Assembly (NCBI GenBank): GCA_003554565.1
Contig: PWGR01000141.1
Coordinates: 1 to 12,511 of the forward strand
Origin: Clostridia bacterium
Lineage (GTDB): Bacteria; Bacillota; Sulfobacillia; SLMV01
DNA: 12,511 nt
Direction of reading: 5' to 3'
Shown: positions 7,912-12,511 of the stretch, in pieces
Layout: each line of letters begins with the position of its first letter
Position numbering within the stretch: position 1 is the stretch's first letter
Notes under the pieces: generated by a model
Databases searched by the model: none
What the model was told of the DNA's origin: nothing
Seen by the model: only the letters and a program-made list of their open reading frames with translations
Position numbers and translations under genes: made by a program

Positions 7912-7932
7912 TGTACTAGTCATCCTAGTACA
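7912..7932. promoter_or_regulatory. Palindromic operator, probably the autoregulatory GntR site
   Basis: TGTACTAG (7912-7919) and CTAGTACA (7925-7932) are a perfect 8-bp inverted repeat around a 5-nt spacer. It begins about 14 nt after the -10 box, at the expected start of transcription. It fits the general GntR pattern of GT and AC half-sites arranged symmetrically. A dimeric repressor bound here would block initiation or early elongation, so the site most simply explains self-repression of the downstream operon. Binding is inferred. Confidence 0.78.
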
Positions 7933-7958
7933 GATCGAACGGCACGGGAGGTGATTCA

Positions 7959-8357
7959 GTGCTCGACATAGATTTCAAGAGTGATAATCCCATATATCAG
8001 CAGGTAGTGGAACAGGTGAGGGCGGCCGTATTCAAGGGTGCATTATCACCAGGTGACAGGCTTCCGGCGGTGCGGAAGCTGGCCACCAAGCTCACCATAA
8101 ACCCTAATACCATCCAGAAGGCTTACCAGGAGCTGGAGCGGCAGGGTGTCATTGTCACGGTGCGGGGAAGGGGTACGTTTGTGGCCGAGGACTACACGCG
8201 GACTGCCGATAGCGGGGAACTCGAGGCGCTCCGGGCGCACTTCCGAAAGGGGATAATCGACGCTCACTACATGGGGCTTTCGCCTGGCGAAATAGAGGAG
8301 CTGGTTCAAGAGTTGCTGCAGGAGCATGGTCACACGGGGAGGGATGAGAGTTGCTGA
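7959..8357 (+). CDS. GntR-family transcriptional regulator, YtrA subfamily
   Basis: A 132-residue regulator. The N-terminal winged helix (about residues 10-76) has the GntR pattern PIYQQVVEQVRAAVFKGALSPGDRLPAVRKLATKLTINPNTIQKAYQELERQGVI, with the wing at VRGRGTFV. The short C-terminal part (about 85-125) is two helices with no ligand-binding domain. This is the YtrA architecture: dimerisation only, usually linked to ABC exporter genes and induced by cell-envelope stress. The start is GTG 7959 with GGGAGGTG at 7946-7953. It is the first gene of the operon, lies directly behind the palindromic operator, and its 3' end overlaps the ATPase start by 7 nt. It is most likely an autorepressor. The inducing signal cannot be read from sequence. 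Confidence 0.92.
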   Translation: MLDIDFKSDNPIYQQVVEQVRAAVFKGALSPGDRLPAVRKLATKLTINPNTIQKAYQELERQGVIVTVRGRGTFVAEDYTRTADSGELEALRAHFRKGIIDAHYMGLSPGEIEELVQELLQEHGHTGRDESC

Positions 8358-9223
8358 AGATTGAAAACCTGCACAAGGCCTTCGATACTACCGATGTGCT
8401 GCGCGGTGTTGACCTGCAGCTGAGCGAGGGGACCATATTGGGCATTTTGGGGCCGAACGGGATGGGCAAAACCACGCTGTTGAAGTGTGTTGTCGGTATC
8501 CTTGAACCTGACCGGGGGAAGATCACTTGGGAAGGTATGAACCTGTTAACCAGCGTTGAGGCCAAGTATTGCGTCGGCTATGTGGGTGAGCAGCGGAATT
8601 ACTACCCGCGATTCAGGGTGGAGGATCTGGTCAGGTTTTACCGGATGTCTTATCCCAACTGGGACCATGAGCAGTACCGCCGGCTGCAGGGAATCTTTGA
8701 GCTTCCCTCCGAACAGAGAATCGCAAACCTGTCCAGGGGAATGAAGGCGCAACTGGCTTTTCTACTGAATCTTTCCATAATGCCGGATCTGTTGATACTG
8801 GATGAGCCCACTTCAGGACTGGACCCGGCTGTCCGGAAAGAGGTCCTCAGGGTGATGGTCGATCAGACAGCTGCCTGCGGAACCACCATGCTCGTTTCCA
8901 GTAACAACGCTGGTGAACTGGAACGCATCTGTGACGCGGTGGCATTTATACGCGACGGGGAGATAGCCCTTCAGGGTCCCCTGGAGGAACTCCGGCGCCG
9001 GTTTGCTGCGGTTCACGTCATCTTTGATGGCGAGATGCCCGCCGAGATAGCTGATTGCTGCGACCTGCTGTACGTTGAGAGGCTGGGCAGAATGTACGCG
9101 CTGGTGGGGCGGAGACCGCTGCTATCCCGTCTGCAGGCTGTGGACACTGTTTATCTCGAGCCTGTGGATACCTCGCTGGAGGACATTTACATATACTACA
9201 TGGAGGGACCGAACCATGAATAG
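8351..9223 (+). CDS. ABC transporter ATP-binding protein (YtrB-like)
   Basis: A 290-residue ATPase that pairs with the downstream permease. Seen: Walker A GPNGMGKTT (34-42), Q-loop region around GEQRNYYPRF (79-88), a degenerate signature LSRGMKAQ (127-134), Walker B with catalytic Glu LLILDEPTSGLD (147-158), and a C-terminal extension (about 215-290) typical of ABC-2/YtrB-like subunits. Oddity: the H-loop position reads VSSNNAGELE (182-191), with Asn185 where the switch histidine is expected. The codon is AAC, one base away from CAC. The start is TTG 8351, supported by GGAGGG at 8338-8343. The in-frame neighbourhood offers nothing better, since the nearby ATG at 8344 opens a frame that stops after a few codons. 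The gene overlaps the repressor by 7 nt and the permease by 8 nt, so translation is coupled. The substrate is unknown; antimicrobial peptide or envelope stress export is the family's usual theme. Confidence 0.93.
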   Translation: MLKIENLHKAFDTTDVLRGVDLQLSEGTILGILGPNGMGKTTLLKCVVGILEPDRGKITWEGMNLLTSVEAKYCVGYVGEQRNYYPRFRVEDLVRFYRMSYPNWDHEQYRRLQGIFELPSEQRIANLSRGMKAQLAFLLNLSIMPDLLILDEPTSGLDPAVRKEVLRVMVDQTAACGTTMLVSSNNAGELERICDAVAFIRDGEIALQGPLEELRRRFAAVHVIFDGEMPAEIADCCDLLYVERLGRMYALVGRRPLLSRLQAVDTVYLEPVDTSLEDIYIYYMEGPNHE

Positions 9224-10238
9224 AGTTGATTTTGCCTTTCACGGGGGACTCTTCTGGAAAGAGTGGCACAAATCCAAGGGTATGTTCCTCGCCTTTCTGG
9301 CTTACATGCTGTACATTCATCCGATCTCTCTGGTTCTGGGGATGAACCGTGCGGTGGCCGAGGATCTGGACCGGGCCTATCCCTTCATCCGGGTCGTGTT
9401 AAGACGCCTGCAGCCCGGGGGAGCAGATGGGTGGGCATTGATTGCCCTTATTGCCGGGGTCGTCATCTCCGCGCAGCTCATGGGAGAGGAGCGCAGGGGA
9501 AGGACTATCGAATTTGTCCTTGCCATGCCTTTCAGCAGGGGACAGATGTTTTTCAACAAGTATCTTTTCGGACTCGCCTCATTTGTCGCCGTCTACCTGA
9601 TCAATGCACTCTCGCTTGCAGTCGTGGTGGCGGCAAATTACGGGGTGTTGGCAGAGTACATCGAGTTCTATACTATTGCCCAGTGGTTGTGGACTCAGGT
9701 GGTCCTGTTTGCGGCCCTGCTCTCCTTTACTCTGGTCTTTTCAATGATTGCTGGTAACTCCATCGCCAGCATCGTCCTGACCGTGGTTTTTCTGGCATTT
9801 CCGGTTGGGATCGCCGGACTGATTCGTGACAACGCCATGATAATCTTCAACTGGAGCTGGGGAGAGGTGGCGGAATACATGAACTTTCTGGATGTGGGAG
9901 CGGATCTCAGCCTCTTCAGCTATTTCTTTGCTGACGGGGACATACTGCTTTCGCGCTGGCCTTTCCTTTTGCTGTTTTCCGCAGTCCTCTTCCTCGTAGG
10001 ACAGCGGCTGTTTGTGAGAAATCCGATGGAGAGAAACGGGGAGCTGCTGATGTTCTACCCGTTGGAGCGGGTGTTGCGGGTGGGGGTGACCGTGTGCGCC
10101 ATGCTGCTGGCCGGGAGCTTTTTCAGACCTTACGACGGTGGTCTGACGCTCGCACTGATTGCTCGTTACCTGGTTGGCGGGGCGTTCGGATACTGGGTGA
10201 CTGAAACGGCTATCGCCAGGAGCAGAGCCAAGGGCTAA
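9216..10238 (+). CDS. ABC transporter permease, ABC-2 type
   Basis: A 340-residue polytopic membrane protein forming the channel for the upstream ATPase. Hydrophobic segments lie at about 23-43, 72-89, 118-142, 160-181, 184-203, 247-262, 286-302 and 310-327. The cytoplasmic stretch MGEERRGRTIEFVLAMPFSRGQMFFNKY (89-116) is a classic ABC-2 signature: the coupling region with the 'E..G(T/K)...L..P..R' pattern before TM3. The start is ATG 9216 (GGAGGG at 9202-9207). The same frame stays open upstream to 9075, but that part lies inside the ATPase gene and is not protein-like. It overlaps the ATPase by 8 nt. With only one permease gene, the transporter is probably a homodimer. A hairpin terminator follows at 10270, closing the operon. 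Confidence 0.9.
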   Translation: MNRVDFAFHGGLFWKEWHKSKGMFLAFLAYMLYIHPISLVLGMNRAVAEDLDRAYPFIRVVLRRLQPGGADGWALIALIAGVVISAQLMGEERRGRTIEFVLAMPFSRGQMFFNKYLFGLASFVAVYLINALSLAVVVAANYGVLAEYIEFYTIAQWLWTQVVLFAALLSFTLVFSMIAGNSIASIVLTVVFLAFPVGIAGLIRDNAMIIFNWSWGEVAEYMNFLDVGADLSLFSYFFADGDILLSRWPFLLLFSAVLFLVGQRLFVRNPMERNGELLMFYPLERVLRVGVTVCAMLLAGSFFRPYDGGLTLALIARYLVGGAFGYWVTETAIARSRAKG

Positions 10239-10269
10239 CTGAATGCCTCTCGCCAACACCGCTGATCCG

Positions 10270-10312
10270 AGAGAGGGATGCCCGTCTATTCGGGTTGCCC
10301 TCTCTTTCTGTT
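10270..10312 (+). terminator. Intrinsic terminator of the GntR-ABC operon
   Basis: AGAGAGGG (10270-10277) pairs with CCCTCTCT (10298-10305). After a short mismatch an inner G/T plus CCCG/CGGG stem closes on a 6-nt loop. A T-rich run (TTCTGTT) follows. It lies 32 nt after the permease stop. Confidence 0.75.
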
Positions 10313-10402
10313 GACTGAGGAGGGGCCGTGCAGGCGGCCCGGGCCCTGTTTGTCACTTCGCAGAGTACGAATTGAGACGCACGAAATGCTGCGCGACCGG
10401 GA
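10313..10402. other. Gap after the ABC operon
   Basis: This is the first part of a 475-nt region (10239-10713) without a recognised gene. It holds a GC-rich run that can fold (GGGCC with GGCCC around 10322-10340) and no protein-like frame with a ribosome binding site. The rest of the region carries the candidate small transcription unit described separately. Confidence 0.35.
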
Positions 10403-10431
10403 TTGCTTACTGACCCAGCGGAAGATAAGAT
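10403..10431 (+). promoter_or_regulatory. Candidate promoter of the small ORF
   Basis: TTGCTT (10403-10408) and TAAGAT (10426-10431) are separated by 17 nt. Matches to consensus are moderate (3/6 and 4/6). The spacing and its position 34 nt before the small ORF make it plausible, but not certain. Confidence 0.35.
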
Positions 10432-10464
10432 TGGAGAGGATCGCTGACGGAAGGGAGCAGGCAC

Positions 10465-10602
10465 ATGTCCGGAAACAGGTCCTACATTCGTAATGAGCTG
10501 CAGGTCCGAATGAGCAAGGCCGGACTCGGTCTCCGGTTCGAGGGCGTAGTGTGCCCTCGTAGTGTGCGGCCTGTTCCCGGGGGGATGTGGTCAGCGGTCT
10601 GA
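10465..10602 (+). CDS. Possible small protein, 45 residues, unknown function
   Basis: ATG 10465 is preceded by a strong ribosome binding site (GGAAGGGAG at 10449-10457, 7 nt spacing). The 45-codon frame stops at 10602. The product is basic, with no membrane segment: residues 1-27 (MSGNRSYIRNELQVRMSKAGL onward) look helix-prone, and the tail (CPRSVRPVPGGMW) is Pro/Arg-rich. A promoter-like site lies upstream and a strong terminator 57 nt downstream, so it could be a self-contained small gene. Against this, the second half overlaps a perfect hairpin and a 9-nt direct repeat, which suits structured RNA rather than coding DNA. I recognise no family. It could equally be part of a leader or small RNA. 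Confidence 0.3.
   Translation: MSGNRSYIRNELQVRMSKAGLGLRFEGVVCPRSVRPVPGGMWSAV
10539..10567. repeat. Hairpin with an overlapping 9-nt direct repeat
   Basis: CGAGGGC (10539-10545) and GCCCTCG (10553-10559) form a perfect 7-bp stem with a 7-nt loop. The loop begins a direct repeat GTAGTGTGC (10546-10554 and 10559-10567, period 13). It sits inside the 45-codon small ORF. Confidence 0.6.
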
Positions 10603-10658
10603 TACCGACAGATCACAGCACATATCGAAGGGGCCCCGCAGCAAAAAGCCCCTGCGAC

Positions 10659-10682
10659 CCACCGGGAAGCCCGGTGGTTTTT
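10659..10682 (+). terminator. Strong intrinsic terminator upstream of the GTPase gene
   Basis: CCACCGGG (10659-10666) and CCCGGTGG (10670-10677) form a perfect 8-bp GC-rich stem with a 3-nt loop (the top pair probably opens to give 7 bp and 5 nt), followed by five Ts. Just upstream, AGGGGC (10629-10634) and GCCCCT (10648-10653) can form another stem. It ends a transcript coming from 10403-10658, or acts as an attenuator for the GTPase gene 31 nt downstream. Confidence 0.82.
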
Positions 10683-10713
10683 GTGTTGGCACGAAAAATT
10701 GGAGGTGGAGTGG

Positions 10714-11655
10714 ATGCCCATTCCGGCCGATGTGATGCGAAGAAAACTGAGAAAGAAGATAAAGGACCTGTCGGCGGAGGGGAAGGCGGAGGTTCTGCGA
10801 GAAGCCCTGCAGGAGCTTCCAGGGTACACTTCTGGGCCTTACGGTCGGCTGAAGAACTGGATCAAGGAGCAGATGACTGCTGCGGAGACGCAATCAGGGG
10901 TGGTCAGCCGGGAGGCCTTTATGGTCAAAAAAGAGGGCGACAGGACGGTGGCGCTGGTTGGTCCTCCAAACTGTGGCAAGTCATCCTTGCTCTCAGTCCT
11001 CACTGGCAGGAAGGTCCGCGTCGGTGATTACCCCTTTACCACTGTGCGGCCGGTTGCCGGGATGCTGAACTATCGTGGGGCCGCGATTCAGATGATTGAG
11101 ATCCCCGGTCTCCTTGAAGGAGCCGGTCATGGAAGAGGCAGCGGCCGTGCGTACCTGTCCGCAGTGAGGACAGCAGATGCGGGTGTGTACATGGGGGAGT
11201 TGAGTGATTACGGGTTGAAGCAATTCTCGGCTGTCTACCGGGAGCTGTGCGCGGCCAGCATAGAGATGCCTCACCTGGTAGTCCCCAACAAGACGGACCT
11301 TCCTGGTGCGGATAGCGTACTCGATGAGTACCGGGCAGAGTTTTCACATGCGCGAGTGGTCCCGGTGTCCACCGCCGCAGGGGAGGGAATCGACGAGTTG
11401 GTTGATGCGGTGTGGGGAATGGCAAATCTGGTGCGAATCTACCCGCGGGTGACCCGTGGACGGGCGGAGGACCCCATCATACTCCCGTCAGGTTCCACCA
11501 TAGAGGAATTTGCTGCGGCAATCCACGGAGATCTGAAGTGCCGGATCGGCGAGGCCCGGGTATGGGGACCATCGGAGGTGTTTCCGGGCGGCCCCGTCTC
11601 TTTCACCCATATGCTGCAGGATGAAGATGAGGTGCATTTGAATATCAGAAAATAG
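10714..11655 (+). CDS. DRG/Obg-type GTPase with C-terminal TGS domain
   Basis: A 313-residue GTP-binding protein of the OBG-HflX superfamily, closest in layout to DRG (developmentally regulated GTP-binding) proteins, which act in translation or ribosome-linked stress. Domains: a basic helical N-terminus (about 1-65) like the DRG helix-turn-helix region; the G domain with G1 GPPNCGKSS (83-91), G2 DYPFTT (105-110), G3 EIPGLLEGAGHGRG (129-142), G4 NKTD (192-195) and G5 STAAGEG (219-225); and a TGS domain (about 241-312) ending in MLQDEDEVHLNIRK. The G3 aspartate (DxPG) is Glu129 here. Only 63 residues separate G3 and G4, so the S5D2L insertion of eukaryotic/archaeal DRGs is absent. ATG 10714 is chosen for its ribosome binding site (GGAGGTGG at 10701-10708); a TTG at 10681 lies inside the terminator's T-tract. 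It appears to be monocistronic. Confidence 0.88.
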   Translation: MPIPADVMRRKLRKKIKDLSAEGKAEVLREALQELPGYTSGPYGRLKNWIKEQMTAAETQSGVVSREAFMVKKEGDRTVALVGPPNCGKSSLLSVLTGRKVRVGDYPFTTVRPVAGMLNYRGAAIQMIEIPGLLEGAGHGRGSGRAYLSAVRTADAGVYMGELSDYGLKQFSAVYRELCAASIEMPHLVVPNKTDLPGADSVLDEYRAEFSHARVVPVSTAAGEGIDELVDAVWGMANLVRIYPRVTRGRAEDPIILPSGSTIEEFAAAIHGDLKCRIGEARVWGPSEVFPGGPVSFTHMLQDEDEVHLNIRK

Positions 11656-11829
11656 CCCTCAAGGTCGTATCGTGGGTTTCGGGCTCCCCACAAAGGCAGG
11701 TAACGGGGGCGACTTGCATGAGACAGGCTGGGCAAGGCCCCCGGCACCGTGCAAATGTGCGGCATGAGGTAGAAGCGACGATGTTGCATTCGAGCGCATT
11801 TCTAGCGAATGGGGTGTGGGGGCAAATTA
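11656..11829. other. Intergenic stretch between the GTPase and the insertion sequence
   Basis: No coding frame stands out. CATTCG (11788-11793) and CGAATG (11807-11812) form a short inverted repeat. No T-tract terminator for the GTPase gene was found. The left end of the insertion sequence should fall at or just after this stretch. Confidence 0.35.
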
Positions 11830-12511
11830 ATTAGGGTATTACCAGTATTTGTCTAGCTTTCGTCTCCGATCTTCTTTATCATGATATTGGGAGGCGAAAA
11901 CATTGGGTGTACAGATATTCTCTGATGGGGTAGCACCGGTCATTGAGGAGATTTGTCGGCAAATCGGTCTGCTGCAGACCATCGATGAGATGACGGACTG
12001 GGACGAGGATCGCTGCAAACTGTCCCCGGGGCAACGGATTGTGGCCATCATAATCAATGCATTGATGGACAGGCAGCCCCTGCATTACCTGCCGAGATTC
12101 TATTCTGACATGGATGTGAAGAAACTGTTCGGCAGTGACATACTGCCGGAGGATTTGAACGACCATACCATGAGTCGCGCCCTGCAGAAGTTGGCCGACG
12201 CTGATCCCGAGCGGGTCTATGCCCGTGTGGCACTGAGAGCGATCATGGAGGAAGACGTCGACGTGAGTATCATCCATGCCGATACCACTTCGATGTCGGT
12301 ACAGGGCGCCTATGAGGGCAGAGAGGAAGGGTTGAATTTGGTCCACGGTTACTCCAAGGATGGACGTCCTGATTTGAAGCAATTCCTCTACGGCCTTGGG
12401 GTTACTCCGGACAGTATCCCGGTGATCGCCCAGGTGCGGGACGGTAACACCACCGATGTCGCCTGGAATGGAGACATCATCGAGATGTTGCGGGATCGCC
12501 TGCAGCTGGAC
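11830..12511 (+). mobile_element. IS1634-like insertion sequence (IS4 superfamily), left part, cut by the window edge
   Basis: The element is called from its transposase, which enters at 11903 and runs off the window. The AT-rich, T-rich leader at about 11825-11880 differs in composition from the preceding GC-rich DNA and probably contains the left terminal repeat. The exact end cannot be fixed without the other end of the element. Confidence 0.6.
11903..12511 (+). CDS. IS1634-family transposase, N-terminal part (3' end outside window)
   Basis: A DDE transposase that would cut and paste its element. 203 residues are visible before the window ends, against a usual family length of roughly 500-600. 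The N-terminal DUF4277-like domain (about 1-115) contains RIVAIIINALMDRQPLHYLPRFY (45-67) and the NDHTMSRALQKLADADPERVY segment (86-106), both typical. Next comes the strand bearing the first catalytic Asp, HADTTSMSV (Asp127), then HGYSKDGRPDLKQ (148-160), a family hallmark, and DGNTTD (180-185). The start is TTG 11903 with GGGAGG at 11889-11894, 8 nt spacing; no ATG is better placed. No frameshift or stop appears in the visible part, so the copy may be intact. Further catalytic residues lie outside the window. Confidence 0.9.
   Translation, partial: MGVQIFSDGVAPVIEEICRQIGLLQTIDEMTDWDEDRCKLSPGQRIVAIIINALMDRQPLHYLPRFYSDMDVKKLFGSDILPEDLNDHTMSRALQKLADADPERVYARVALRAIMEEDVDVSIIHADTTSMSVQGAYEGREEGLNLVHGYSKDGRPDLKQFLYGLGVTPDSIPVIAQVRDGNTTDVAWNGDIIEMLRDRLQLD

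Noticed and set aside
7466..7923. Open frames in the gap before the GntR operon (plus 7466-7750, minus 7624-7923)
   Set aside because: They have no ribosome binding sites and unnatural composition, and the minus one would run through the promoter and operator.
9075..9215. Upstream extension of the permease frame from 9075
   Set aside because: It lies inside the ATPase gene, is Trp/Arg-rich and not membrane-like, and ATG 9216 has a well-spaced GGAGGG.
9741..10259. 172-codon minus-strand frame opposite the permease
   Set aside because: The plus strand encodes clear transmembrane segments here; the minus frame is a His/Gln/Arg-rich shadow.
10531..10547. GGTTCGA string resembling a tRNA T-loop
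   Set aside because: The flanks do not form a T-stem, and no acceptor, D or anticodon arm can be built around it.
1..12511. CRISPR arrays, toxin-antitoxin pairs, phage or defence genes
   Set aside because: No regularly spaced repeats and no recognisable genes of these classes were seen on either strand.

Overview
This window looks like chromosomal DNA of a fairly GC-rich member of the Bacillota, most likely an anaerobic clostridial lineage. The evidence is: strong purine-rich ribosome binding sites (AGGAGG-like) ahead of nearly every gene; GTG and TTG starts; a PcrA-type helicase; an oligoendopeptidase F; a YtrA-type GntR/ABC cassette; and a stand-alone MetE-like catalytic domain of the kind common in anaerobes. 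No rRNA, tRNA or CRISPR array is visible. Organism assignment is inference.

Layout. Positions 1-594 hold no gene I can defend. A 48-residue membrane miniprotein (595-741, +) converges on a PcrA/UvrD-like helicase (833-3040, -). A MetE-like single-domain protein (3238-4278, +) diverges from the helicase and is followed by a membrane-anchored S33-type alpha/beta hydrolase (4438-5541, +). The hydrolase converges on oligoendopeptidase F (pepF, 5648-7447, -), with an 18-bp hairpin between the two. After a non-coding stretch comes a tight operon: consensus-like promoter, perfect palindromic operator, YtrA-type GntR repressor, ABC ATPase and ABC permease (7870-10238, +). Each gene overlaps the next by 7-8 nt, and the operon ends in a hairpin terminator at 10270. 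A 470-nt gap then carries a possible miniature transcription unit (promoter-like site, 45-codon ORF with a good ribosome binding site, hairpins, strong terminator at 10659-10682). Next is a DRG/Obg-type GTPase with a TGS domain (10714-11655, +). The window ends inside an IS1634-like (IS4 superfamily) transposase (11903 to the edge, +).

How the genes work together. Only the GntR-ATPase-permease trio is clearly one functional unit: a self-repressed exporter or stress-response ABC cassette, in which the repressor probably binds the palindrome just downstream of its own promoter. The others look like independent housekeeping or accessory genes: DNA unwinding and repair, methyl transfer to a thiol (probably homocysteine), peptide turnover, and ribosome- or RNA-linked GTPase activity.

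I found no convincing multi-gene novel system such as a defence island, biosynthetic cluster or CRISPR locus. The points most worth following are the asparagine in place of the H-loop histidine of the ABC ATPase, the compact bacterial DRG-like GTPase with a Glu in its G3 motif, the possible small gene or structured RNA at 10403-10682, and the MetE core that lacks a folate domain and any corrinoid partner nearby.
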